Source: Kuschelorhynchus macadamiae (Eukaryota; Arthropoda; Insecta; Coleoptera; Curculionidae). Taken from it: DNA of 64,000 nucleotides. Position numbers and translations under genes: made by a program. Positions 46,561-60,741 of this stretch are shown here, in pieces (the first letter of the stretch is position 1; each line of letters starts with the position of its first letter). Where the stretch lies: the NCBI GenBank assembly GCA_030620095.1, contig JAUTXW010003579.1:434001-498000 (forward strand), in the 5' to 3' direction. The notes beneath the pieces were generated by a model that had not been told where the DNA came from, did no database searches, and saw nothing but the letters and a program-made list of their open reading frames with translations.

Positions 46561-47055
46561 AAGGCAAGGGTGTGACATCACTAATACCTAAGTCACAAGT
46601 AGTTTTTTTTTTCGGACGGATAATATATAGTATGATTTATGTCCTCTACCTGAATTCAACTGTTTCTAAAAAAATGACGTCTTAAATTATTATTTCGAGC
46701 CACTTAAAGCCCTCTATTGGCCAAACTGGTTAACTTTCTGAAGTCAGTTGGAGTGCATTAAGTACTCAAGGTCAAAATTCTACACTACGGTTCAAACCGG
46801 AAGTGGTGTCGAATTTTGACATTTCCGACTAAACAGGGAAATAATAGATTTAAAAAGCTAGACAGGGAAGTGAAAGTTATTTCATTCTAAGTTTAACCGT
46901 TTAGGTATAGGACACGTGAGATAAAATGTTTTCAGTGAGTAACAAAGTAAAGAAAGAATAATTACACGTATTTCACCAAACAATTAGACATTATAAGATC
47001 TGAAAACCACTATAACATGTAAGAAAAAAAAATATGACAAGCACAACCACTGAGT
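46561..47055. other. Non-coding stretch
   Basis: No gene or repeat structure recognised between the Penelope tail and the foldback element. Confidence 0.5.
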
Positions 47056-48012
47056 GTTTGTTATTTAAATTTTACACCCCCTAGCCTGAGTAAATACTGC
47101 CTTGTCTTACTGGGTGGGGCCATGTTGACCGTGACCCCCTCCCCCCAGTTGACTAATTTTCAATTGCGAATCGGCATATTATTCGGTAAGTCTTGCACCA
47201 CAAACTTTAAGTTTTGCACCCCTTCTATAGGCACTCTACAAATACCTGAAATTTGAATTTGAAAAAATGTATGTTTGCGACTCACCATATTATTCGGGAG
47301 TTTTGCACTACACAAAGTTTAAGCTTTGCACTTCTCCTATAGGTACTCTACTAATACGTGAAATTGGAAACTTAGCCCCCTACTAGCTTTAGGTATTTGT
47401 AGAGTGTCCAAAGAGGGGGTGCAAATGTAAATTTATCAAGTGGGGGTGAGGGCTATGTTTCAAATTTCTGGTATTTGTAGAGTACCTATAAAGAAGTGCA
47501 AATCTTAAATTTTGTGGTGCAAAACTCCCGAATAATATGCTGTGTCGCAAACATTATGTAATATGTTAAATGGTGGGGGACTACGTTGCAAGTTTTAGCT
47601 ATTTGTAAAGTGTCTAAGGAAGGGTTGCAAAACTTAAAATTTGTGGTGCAAAACTCACCGAATAGTGGGTGTGGGGCAAGATTTCAAATTTCAAGTATTT
47701 GTAGAGTGCCTATAGAGGGGGTGCAAAGCTTAAACTTTGTAGTGCAAAACTCACCGAATAATATGATGGGTCGCAAATGTAAATTTGTGTGGGGGAGGGG
47801 GCTGGGTTTCAAATTTCAGGTATTGGTACAGTCCCTATAGAAGTAGTGCTAAACTTAAAATGTGTGGTGCAAAAATCAGTATATGCCGATTCGCAATTGA
47901 AAATTAGTCAACTGGGGGGGGGGCGATACGGTCCACATGGCCCCACCAATTAAGACAAGGCACTATTTATTCAGGAGAGGGGGTGCAGAATTTAAATTTT
48001 AGGGTGCAAAAC
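47056..48012. mobile_element. Second foldback-like element with sub-repeats
   Basis: The outer inverted ends, CTGAGTAAATACTGCCTTGT / CAATTGCGAATCGGCATA on the left and TATGCCGATTCGCAATTG / ACAAGGCACTATTTATTCAG on the right, enclose repeats of about 90-110 bp. The sub-repeat text (GTGGTGCAAAACTC, CCGAATAATATG, GGTATTTGTAGAGT, CCTATAGA) is in one orientation up to about 47380 and in the opposite orientation after that. No coding sequence. The structure is like the 38.15-39.64-kb element but the sequence is unrelated. Confidence 0.7.
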
Positions 48013-48590
48013 GGTGCAAAAAGAGTGCAAAAGATCCTTAAAATGGGGGGGCTATAAATGTGCTTAAGGATAAAGTGGTAAAATTTTTGTATAAAGCCAG
48101 TAGCTCGTAAAATCTGTGTACGGGTCCTCTATGGCAAAAGAAAATGGGGCCAAATAAAATGTTTAAATGTTCCTAAAATTCGGTTCCCTGGAATAAAAAC
48201 CTTTTTTTTTTGTTTTTTACTATTTTTCTATACAGGGTACACCGCCGGAAACTATATCGATCTATTATGCAAAAACGGTAATTGGAAAAAATCTGACAAT
48301 TTGGCACTATACTATTATCAATAGAGGTCATCCGTCTAAAATATTTTCAAGAACTTTTGGTTATACCGGAAGTATATGTTATATTGCTTATTTTAAATGG
48401 AACAATCTGTGTATTATTTTAATTTAGGATTCTACGTAAAATTCTAGACATATTTCATGCATAATTAATTAAGTATTGCAAATTAAACATGTTAATATAC
48501 CTGCTTCTTCTTCTTTCTTCCTACGCTATGACGGCGTAAGAACAAAACTTATCAATAATCATATCGGGACGCTTCAATTATACCCACGAG
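48013..48590. other. Non-coding stretch
   Basis: No gene recognised. The first part still has GTGCAAAA motifs like the foldback element next to it. Confidence 0.45.
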
Positions 48591-48990
48591 GATTATTTAA
48601 TGTTTGTTTGATGAATTGTCATGTCCAGGATTTTTGTTGTTTTTCTCTATTTCTGTTATAAAATTAAGTCTTGGGTTATAACTACTGAAATATTAAATAT
48701 ATAGGTTATTTTGTCTTGTGAGATTGCAAGAAGACAATCGTCTACGTATCTATTGAAGAAGGGGAGGACAAAGTTTAGTTTGTTAATTATTGTTGTTTCT
48801 AAGTCTTCAAGCACAAGTTGGGCGACAACGCTTGAATTAGACGAACCCATTGCACATTCTTCTATTGGTCTGTAAAATTTGTGATATAAGAAATATGTAG
48901 AAATTAAAGTCAACTTTACTTCCTTTAAAAGTTCATAGGGTGATGTATCGGTGTATGATTTGATACAATTCCACTGTTTTTTATTTTAGG
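48591..48990 (-). pseudogene. Penelope-like RT fragment
   Basis: The minus-strand frame 48913-48656 reads STYFLYHKFYRPIEECAMGS, SVVAQLVLEDLE and FFNRYVDDCLLAI. This is the central RT block of a Penelope element including an intact YVDD active-site box. It lacks N- and C-terminal parts. It is the reverse complement of much of 49800-50160, so two fragments of the same family lie head to head. Confidence 0.75.
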
Positions 48991-48999
48991 GTCTAAGAT

Positions 49000-50639
<1,640 letters not shown>

Positions 50640-51299
50640 CAATATCATTCTTAGTTCTTTTAAACCTCTTCTATGCCCTGAATTTTTATCTAATTTTTCG
50701 TATTATTTGAGAATTGAACCAAGGTTGATAGTTTCTGCGACGCCTCCGTGTTTTTGGAACAAAAAGATCCAGGATTTTATAAATCTTAAAATAAAACATT
50801 TCACAAGTGGAATTTACGTCATTGGCGCTACACAAAAAGTCCCAGTTAATATTAGTCATATCCTAGTAAAGATTTATAAAAGAGCCTTTTTAAAGCTATA
50901 GAAAATGTTAGTGGTCTTTTGCTTATTAAATTTCTTTTCATATGCCATGCTACAATGTACTAACAGAGCTGAATGATGTACATCTTTTCAACTTTACATG
51001 AAAAAGTGCCATAGCACAAGGTCTAGCAAACCATTGTTTAAATTTTTTACAAGGCTATACTGTTTTAGACTTAAAAATTTTATAAAATTTAGGAAACAAA
51101 AGATATTATAATCTATATTCTCACCAGATAATGTGTTCTAGAAGTCGGGTAAATTAAAATGACCTAAAAATAAAATTTTCGATTCTTATAAAAAATCCAG
51201 TGCACGTATTTCTTCCAATACTTGATTATATTTATCTACACTAGTTTTAGGTGGTTATGGGAATAAAGATATACCTTCTAAATTACCCATTATATTTGA

Positions 51300-53480
51300 A
51301 ACATTGTACAACCACAATTCTGGCTTATATACGAATTTTCTATTTCTGTGCATCCTCAGCCTCTCAATACACCGGACTGAACATGTAGCGGTGATGCCTG
51401 ACACTAGCTTCTAGAGATAGGATGCACTTTTGCCTCCCGCAATGTATGTTTGTAATATGATGATTTATTATTTATGATTAATCTAATCTTTAAAGTATAT
51501 TTCATTTAATTCTAGCAAATAAATATATTCAATTATTTTAGGTAAACGATATATACATGGATGTAGTTTTCATAAATATAAATATGAAGAAACACGAAGT
51601 GTATTGACTTTGGTTTAATAATTCCATATTTTTAAAATAAATCTGTTCCAATCAAGCAAAACAAAACGATAGTCTATACAAGATTTCTTTTCTTTTGATG
51701 CTCTACTTCTTATACTGTGTGTTTCTTTACCCTTTCAAAATTGAAAAAAATATAAAATATAAAATAAATACGAATTTCTTATTTGTTTAGGACTCCCATA
51801 ATACCAGTGATATTTTATAAATGAATAGATATATATTTCTTGACCTCCTTTAAGAAAATATCTCTTGTAAATTTATCTATTTAACGATGATTGCACGAAG
51901 TGTATTTTAAAAACAAAAAATTTCAAAACGGCAGTTTTAAAGGCCACAAAAAAAATCGTAAATAGTTAAGCAAAGTTTTTATATTGGTCATTGTTAAGAA
52001 GATATTTAAGGTCAAACGCCGAAAAAAAATCATTTTTCCGATTTTCAGTCTAATCTGTTTTCAATCCTAGAATATGAATTTTTCCTTCTAGAAATTTTAA
52101 AAGATATGACAAGACCGTATTTTGATTCCCAAGAACCGGAACATAGAGTTATGAAATTTAGTATAGGGTAGTTATCAATAGTTATCAATAGTGCCGGATT
52201 TTAAAATAATACTTGCAACGTTGTCTGTTTTATAGTTTTTTGGAGAGAGATCTCAACTTTATTTTTCTATATGTGATTCTATAGTAGTTTTTTTGATAAA
52301 CCAATATGTTAGAACCATGAAGTATAACATTTGGAAACAGCTAATCAACAACCATTATTATTGTCAACCATCTGTCATGGCATTCTGGAAGTTACTTAAA
52401 TCGTTATTAAGATAAAATATTTTTTTTTGTTAAGTAAAGCTGAACGGATTAAAAGATTAATCTGTCGTGGTTACGGTTCTAAAATGAGAAGCTTTGAAGA
52501 AGTTTTGTGAATTACTTAATGCTTTATATCCAGAGAAACAAATTAAAAAATCTACAGTTTTTCGAATTATAAAACGATACCAACAAAAAATAAATGTTAA
52601 TATTATACTAAAAACTGGACGACTTAAAACAGCCACTACAAATGACAACAAGATCAATCTTATTATAATAGCTTAAATAGAACTAGATGTTAAGCGTCTA
52701 CAAAATTAAACATTGTTATTTTATTTATTTTTCTGCCCTGCTTACGAAGAAAGAACAAAGTTACTGTTATTAACACTCAATGTCAAATAAAAATGAAAAC
52801 AAAATAATATGAAACATTGTACATTCAATTTGATGTACCATGCATAATACAAAATCGTTTATATATTCTGAGAATCTGACTAGAAACTCAAATCACCAAA
52901 TCTAGCAGTTACTTAATTAGATAGCCCACCTAAATAGTTGTATATATTTTATCAGATATGTATTAAGTGAATTATTTTCAAAAATTGCTTTCTTACTTTA
53001 CACTTAGAGGATGAAATAATTTATTTATTTACTTTGGCACACTTTTTACCAGTACTTCTAAAATCTTATTACAATGTAAGTGTTGTCCTATAATAAGTTA
53101 CAAAGATCAGTCTTTCAAGCAAGTTAATGCATTTTATAAACCTAACTTTAACTCTGCTTCATCTTTAACTTTATTTGCATATAACATCATCATGTTACAA
53201 ACATAAAATCTATACATGGCATGGCACTTCTAACTGCTAGTGCAACCAAAATTTTTCATTACTTGAATTTTAAGCGGCGGTATGCAAAGGTACATCCTAT
53301 CTCTAGACGCTAGTCCCAGGCACAGTATATATATCTAACGAAGATAGATTTACTGTGTCCCAGGCATCAACACTACATGTTTAAATCGGTATATTAAGAG
53401 GCTAAGGATGCGCGGAAATAAAAAATTAGCATATAAGCAAACATTCCGTATATTAGCAAGAATTGTGGTTTTACAATATT
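51300..53480. mobile_element. Nested inverted-repeat element inside the left arm
   Basis: Within the left arm, 51300-51470 and 53260-53480 are inverted relatives: CACAATTCTGGCTTATATAC, GCATCCTCAGCCTCT and CTAGAGATAGGATGCAC against diverged counterparts. The second also carries about 45 extra bases around ATCTAACGAAGATAGAT. They bracket about 1.8 kb that includes the HTH scrap. The same arrangement is mirrored in the right arm at about 55240-57450. Confidence 0.6.
52436..52676 (+). pseudogene. Helix-turn-helix transposase N-terminal scrap (left arm)
   Basis: KAERIKRLICRGYGSKMRSF, then a frameshift, then KKFCELLNALYPEKQIKKST, VFRIIKRYQQK and GRLKTATTNDN. This is the layout of the DNA-binding HTH (paired-like) region of Tc/mariner-type transposases: a first helix set, a TVxxIIKRY recognition helix, then a GRxKTATT linker. 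It stops at 52676, and no DDE catalytic part follows. Confidence 0.55.
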
Positions 53481-53629
53481 AAAGTATCATTTAAATTGGT
53501 ATACTAATTTAGCGGCAATACTTTTATTTTCCGTGTTAACGTGTCGGTGAGTATATTTTCAGAATATTAGGCTTCTGTTACATTTGTCGTGACGTTTTAC
53601 CTTTTAGTATTGTAATAGAGAAAATAGTT

Positions 53630-53631
<2 letters not shown>

Positions 53632-53711
<80 letters not shown>
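53632..53711. repeat. (TA)n microsatellite in the left arm
   Basis: About 80 bp with one TTT interruption, matched by 55012-55089 in the right arm. Confidence 0.95.
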
Positions 53712-53714
<3 letters not shown>

Positions 53715-54404
53715 GAATAGCAGAAATACATAATTTCTGCAGGTGCAAAACGGCCTACAAGAAGAATTGCTTTCGATTATGTCACAGGGTACCCTCCTGC
53801 GATCATGATTTCTGGGCTTGTACCCAGAGAGATCTGAAATAACAGATTGCTCGATATGACAAAATCGAAAACGAAACGTCTATCATACGCTAACAGTACT
53901 ACATGTTAAGTGTAATACTTAGCGCCACCTATTGGGGCTCCGGTGGTTTCCGGCTGCAAACCAATAGAAATTTGGCAAAGTATGCACTAGCACCATCATG
54001 CGGAGAGTAGATACTAAAATCAATAAAAATGCGCTTGCACACACCTTTATCAAAAGTTCTTGGCCGGCAAAGATATATGTAGAATAACAGAAATACATAA
54101 TTTCTGCAGGTGCAAAACGGCCTACAAGAAGAATTGCTTTCGATTATGTCACAGGGTACCCTCCTGCGATCATGATTTCTGGGCCTTTACCCTCATCAGG
54201 CAGGCTTGTACCCAGGGAGATCTGAAATAACAGCTTGCTCGATATGACAAAATCGAAAACGAAACGTCTATCATACTGGAACAGTACTACATGTTAAGTG
54301 TAACACTTAGCGTCACCTATTGGGGCTCCGGTGGTTTCCGGCTGCAAACCCATAGGAATTTGGCAAAGTATGCACTAGCACCATCATGCGGAGAGTAGAT
54401 ATAT
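53712..54404 (-). mobile_element. Tandem repeat pair of about 367 bp; candidate retrozyme or Penelope pseudo-LTR
   Basis: GTAGAATA.CAGAAATACAT starts copies at 53712 and 54079, a 367-bp period. Both copies run through GCAAAACGGCCTACAAGAAG, GATATGACAAAATCGAAAAC, GAAACGTCTATCATA and CACCATCATGCGGAGAGTAG. The second copy lacks the last 65 bp or so but has 21 bp absent from the first, within a hammerhead-like motif. A third, partial, inverted copy is at 54857-55012 and also lacks those 21 bp. The size, direct tandem layout and ribozyme motif fit metazoan retrozymes, which are thought to be moved by Penelope elements. Orientation is set by the ribozyme. Confidence 0.6.
54154..54213 (-). ncRNA. Type I hammerhead ribozyme motif
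   Basis: Minus strand, 5' to 3': stem I GGGTAC + internal loop AAG + CCTGC; core CTGATGA (54199-54193); stem II GGGT-AAAG-GCCC with one extra A; core GAAA (54179-54176); short stem III AT-CATG-AT; cleavage-site C (54168); then GCAGG + AGG + GTACCC, closing stem I with 5 and 6 base pairs. All conserved core bases are present, and both halves of stem I pair perfectly. The tiny stem III is typical of Penelope/retrozyme hammerheads. The extra A before GAAA may weaken activity. Confidence 0.7.
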
Positions 54405-54727
54405 ATGTATGTGTGTGTGTGTGTGTGTGTGTGTATTTAAACATTATAGGTTATTAAATTTACACCAAATAAAGTTAAAGAATTCCTTATTTTACCCTGT
54501 ATATCCCAAAAGACGCGGACATAAATTTCTCCGATACGTTCCGTGTTCGGTCGTCCATATTTTATAAAGAATCAGGTTGTTACATTTTATGGGTATCCAT
54601 TTCACATGAAACGCGCGTTGGTTTTATTACTTTATAAAGACAGAGTAGTTTTATGATGTATAATAGATAGAAAATCCACCGTATACTGCCGAAAACAAAT
54701 TGATTAAGGTTATATTAGAGCACATTT

Positions 54728-54861
<134 letters not shown>

Positions 54862-55006
54862 TTTGTCATATCGAGCAATCTGTTATTTCAGATCTCTCTG
54901 GGTACAAGCCCAGAAATCATGATCGCAGGAGGGTACCCTGTGACATAATCGAAAGCAATTCTTCTTGTAGGCCGTTTTGCACCTGCAGAAATTATGTATT
55001 TCTGCT

Positions 55007-55011
<5 letters not shown>

Positions 55012-55089
<78 letters not shown>
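55012..55089. repeat. (TA)n microsatellite in the right arm
   Basis: Counterpart of 53632-53711. Confidence 0.95.
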
Positions 55090-55091
<2 letters not shown>

Positions 55092-56068
55092 AACTATTTT
55101 CTCTATTACAATACTAAAAGGTAAAATGTCACGACAAATGTAACAGAAAGCCTAATATTCTGAAAATATACTCACCGACACGTTAACACGGAAAATAAAA
55201 GTATTGCCGCTAAATTAGTATACCAATTTAAATGATACTTTAATATTGTAAAACCACAATTCTTGCTAATATACGGAATGTTTGCTTATATGCTAATTTT
55301 TTATTTCCGCGCATCCTTAGCCTCTTAATATACCGATTTAAACATGTAGTGTTGATGCCTGGGACACAGTAAATCTATCTTCGTTAGATATATATACTGT
55401 GCCTGGGACTAGCGTCTAGAGATAGGATGTACCTTTGCATACCGCCGCTTAAAATTCAAGTAATGAAAAATTTTGGTTGCACTGGCAGTTAGAAGTGCCA
55501 TGCCATGTATAGATTTTATGTTTGTAACATGATGATGTTATATGCAAATAAAGTTAAAGATGAAGCAGAGTTAAAGTTAGGTTTATAAAATGCATTAACT
55601 TGCTTGAAAGACTGATCTTTGTAACTTATTATAGGACAACACTTACATTGTAATAAGATTTTAGAAGTACTGGTAAAAAGTGTGCCAAAGTAAATAAATA
55701 AATTATTTCATCCTCTAAGTGTAAAGTAAGAAAGCAATTTTTGAAAATAATTCACTTAATACATATCTGATAAAATATATACAACTATTTAGGTGGGCTA
55801 TCTAATTAAGTAACTGCTAGATTTGGTGATTTGAGTTTCTAGTCAGATTCTCAGAATATATAAACGATTTTGTATTATGCATGGTACATCAAATTGAATG
55901 TACAATGTTTCATATTATTTTGTTTTCATTTTTATTTGCTCCATAGAATTTAGAATTTAAAACATTGAGTGTTAATAACAGTAACTTTGTTCTTTCTTCG
56001 TAAGCAGGGCAGAAAAATAAATAAAATAACAATGTTTAATTTTGTAGACGCTTAACATCTAGTTCTAA

Positions 56069-56310
56069 TTAAGCTATTATAATAAGATTGATCTTGTTGT
56101 CATTTGTAGTGGCTGTTTTAAGTCGTCCAGTTTTTAGTATAATATTAACATTTATTTTTTGTTGGTATCGTTTTATAATTTGAAAAACTGTAGATTTTTT
56201 AATTTGTTTCTCTGGATATAAAGCATTAAGTAATTCACAAAACTTCTTCAAAGCTTCTCATTTTAGAACTGTAACCACGACAGATTAATCTTTTAATCCG
56301 TTCAGCTTTA
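56069..56310 (-). pseudogene. Helix-turn-helix transposase scrap (right arm)
   Basis: Mirror copy of the 52436-52676 scrap, differing in the 60-residue frame by one residue (Gln for Arg in VFQIIKRY). It has the same frameshift and stop, so both predate the inverted duplication. Confidence 0.6.
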
Positions 56311-58060
56311 CTTAACAAAAAAAAATATTTTATCTTAATAACGATTTAAGTAACTTCCAGAATACCATGACAGATGGTTGACAATAATAATGGTTGTTGA
56401 TTAGCTGTTTCCAAATGTTATACTTCATGGTTCTAACACATTGGTTTATCAAAAAAACTACTATAGAATCACATATAGAAAAATAAAGTTGAGATCTCTC
56501 TCCAAAAAACTATAAAACAGACAACGTTGCAAGTATTATTTTAAAATCCGGCACTATTGATAACTACCCTATACTAAATTTCATAACTCTATGTTGATCC
56601 GTTACCAAGATATTTAGGCGTTCCGGTTCTTGGGAATCAAAATACGGTCTTGTCATATCTTTTAAAATTTCTAGAAGGAAAAATTCATATTCTAGGATTG
56701 AAAATAGATTAGACTGAAAATCGGAAAAATGATTTTTTTTCGGCGTTTGACCTTAAATATCTTCTTAACAATGACCAATATAAAAACTTTGCTTAACTTT
56801 TATTTACGATTTTTTTTGTGGCCTTTAAAACTGCCGTTTTGAAATTTTTTGTTTTTAAAATACACTTCGTGCAATCATCGTTAAATAGATAAATTTACAA
56901 GAGATATTTTCTTAAAGGAGGTCAAGAAATATATATCTATTCATTTATAAAATATCACTGGTATTATGGGCGTCCTAAACAAATAAGAAATTCGTATTTA
57001 TTTTATATTTTATATTTTTTTCAATTTTGAAAGGGTAAAGAAACACACTGTATAAGAAGTAGAGCATCAAAAGAAATAAAATCTTGTATAGACTATCATT
57101 TTGTTTTGCTTGATTGGAACAGATTTATTTTAAAAATATGGAATTATTAAACCAAAGTCAATACACTTCGTGTTTCTTCATATTTATATTTATGAAAACT
57201 ACATCCATGTATATATCGTTTACCTAAAATAATTGAATATATTTATTTGCTAGAATTAAATGAAATATACTTTAAATATTACGAATAATCATAAATAATA
57301 AATCATCATATTACAAACATACATTGCGGGAGGCAAAAGTGCATCCTATCTCTAGAAGCTAGTGTCAGGCATCACCGCTACATGTTCAGTCCGGTGTATT
57401 GAGAGGCTGAGGATGCACGGAAATAGAAAATTCGTATATAAGCCAGAATTGTGGTTGTACAATGTTTCAAATATCATGGGTAATTTAGAAGGTATATCTT
57501 TATTCCCATAACCACCTAAAACTAGTGTAGATAAATATAATCAAGTATTGGAAGAAATACGTGCACTGGATTTTTTATACGAATCGAAAATTTTATTTTT
57601 AGGTAATTTTAATTTACCCGACTTCTAGAACACATTATCTGGTGAGAATATAGATTATAATATCTTTTGTTTCCTAAATTTTATAAAATTTTTAAGTCTA
57701 AAACAGTATAGCCTTGTAAAAAATTTAAACAATGGTTTGCTAGACCTTGTGCTATGGCACTTTTTCATGTAAAGTTGAAAAGATGTACATCATTCAGCTC
57801 TGTTAGTACATTGTAGCATGGCATATGAAAAGAAATTTAATATAACATTTTCTATAGCTTTAAAAAGGCTCTTTTATAAATCTTTACTAGGATATGACTA
57901 ATATTAAAACGTAAATTACTGGATCTTTTTGTTCCAAAAACACGGAGGCGTCGCAGAAATATCAACCTTGGTTCAATTCTCAAATAATACGAAAAATTAT
58001 ATAAAAATTTAGGGCATAGAAGAGGTTTAAAAGAACTAAGAATGATATTGATATATAATA

Positions 58061-58766
<706 letters not shown>

Positions 58767-60558
58767 AAAAACTTATTAGCTGATCTAGAAAACATAATAA
58801 AATATTATCCTAACAATACAACAAAAAATATCACAAAGGCTAAGTTTACAAATATACTTACTAACTTCTTGAGAAGACCAGTTAATCAAAGTTATCTTAA
58901 TGTTCTATTTTATAAATCAAAACAATTTTAAGAGCCATGATGAGCTTATTGTAACTAGGGCAGATAAAGGAAATGTCACTGTTATTATGTCTAAACTAAC
59001 ATATATAAATAAATCCGAAGAGATTTTACATATTCAGACCTACTACAAGCAGCTCACAAGGGATCCCACATCAACTAATCAACAAAAAGCTAACAGATTA
59101 GTAAAAAAACTTAAAGATCAAGGGCAATTGAGTCTCACAATTTGCGATCAGACTTCCCCAAAATTTTATGGGCTTCCCAAAATTCACAAACCAGAATTAT
59201 CTTTGAGACCAATAATTTCTTCAGTTAATGCCCCAAATAGTAAATTAGCACAATTTCTCACAGATATTTTAACTATTGCATACAATAAAAACAACGAATT
59301 CTATATCACAGATTCATTTCAATTTTCAGAATTAATAAACGAAAAACAAATTCCACATAATTATGTCCTAATAAGCCTAGATGTCATTTCTCTCTTTAGT
59401 AATATTCCCTATACATTAGCAAAAAATAGCATAACAAAAAATTGGGAGTCTATAAGCCAATACACAGATATCAACTTGAACAACTTAAAAGAAATATTAA
59501 AATTTATTTTTGACAGTACATATTGCATGTTTAATCAAAAGTATTATAAACAAATTTTAGGCACCCCCATGGGGGCCACTCTTTCTCCCATCATTTCTCA
59601 ATACGTAATGGATGATTTGTTGGATGACTGCATTTCTAAACTGTCTTTTCATCTACCGTTTTTAAAAAAATACGTGGATGATTTAATCACTTCTGTACCT
59701 GGAGAAGGGGTAGAAGAGGTCTTACAAGTGTTTAATAGCTATAACCAATACATTCAGTTTACAGTAGAAAGGGAGACTGACAACATTGTTCCGTTTTTGG
59801 ACACCAAACTAATTAGGAATGACAACAACCAGATTTTACTAGACTGGTACATAAAACCTACCAGTTCTGGTAGATATCTTAATTTCCATTCCAACCATCC
59901 CAAAAAAATAAAGATCAATCTAGTATTGGCTCTAAAAACACGTATTGAAAGGATTTCTCACCCTAGTCTACTTAAAAAAAACTTAAAAAGATTGTATGAT
60001 ATTCTCCTCAAGAATTCATATCCACAAAAGTTATTAAAAAAACTATTATATAACACAGCTCCAATAATCAACCCTGGAGAGAGAAATGATGGAATAAGTC
60101 CTAACATCAGTGCCTTCGATTCTCAAAATAGACCGAGGTACTATTTTTTGTTACCTTACATAAAAGAAATTTCAACAAAAACAAACAAGTTGTTCAAGTA
60201 TGATCCTTCAATTAAAATCGCCTTTAAACATAATAAAATAGTAGGCAACACTTTTACAAAATTAAAAGATAGGGATGAAATACAAAAAACATCAAACATT
60301 GTATACAGTATTCCTTGTTCAGAGTGTGAGGGTATTTACATAGGCCAAACCTCTAGGGTCCTAAAAGACAGAATAACTTCGCATAAAAGCGACTGTAGAT
60401 TAATGAAAAATACTTGTGCACTTTCAGAACACACAAATCAATCAGGGCACTTATTCAACTTTAATGATACCCAAATATTATGTAAGGAAACTAATTATAA
60501 CAAGAGACTGTTTCTGGAAATGGTGGAAATATTTCTGAATCCTAATTTCGTTAAATAA
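58767..60558 (+). pseudogene. Penelope-like element RT/GIY-YIG polyprotein, one 5' frameshift
   Basis: The main frame, 58900-60558 (552 codons), is uninterrupted. RT motifs: TRADKGN, FYGLPKIHKP, LRPIISS, LISLDVISLFSNIP (catalytic Asp), GTPMGATLSPI, KKYVDDL (about residue 260, catalytic Asp pair) and VPFLDTKL. The C-terminal GIY-YIG endonuclease: CSECEGIYIGQTSRVLKDRI (about residues 472-491) with the CxxC-type linker, then HKSDC, SEHTNQSGHLF and a terminal helix with Glu (LEMVEIF). Upstream, codons 58767-58925 (LLADLENIIKYYPNN, FLRRPVNQSYLN) give the expected N-terminus in another frame, so a single shift near 58900 separates them. RT makes cDNA and the endonuclease nicks the target. Catalytic residues look intact, so the copy is young or nearly functional. 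Confidence 0.85.
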
Positions 60559-60741
60559 GAGAGCTGATATCGAAGACTTAGTTCTATTTATTCAAATTTA
60601 CTTAATCTGAACAATTATACGAACAACAATAATAGTTTAAATAACACAGAATTTTCCTTTTAAAAATATAAGTATTTGTACGTATTATATCCATATACCT
60701 TTCTATAGTCAGTCTCTTCAATTCGAGTAGTGTGTCGTAGG
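60559..60741. other. Penelope 3' tail and hAT target site
   Basis: Non-coding. The last eight bases, GTCGTAGG (60734-60741), are the probable left target-site copy of the next hAT, whose other end is outside the window. Confidence 0.5.
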
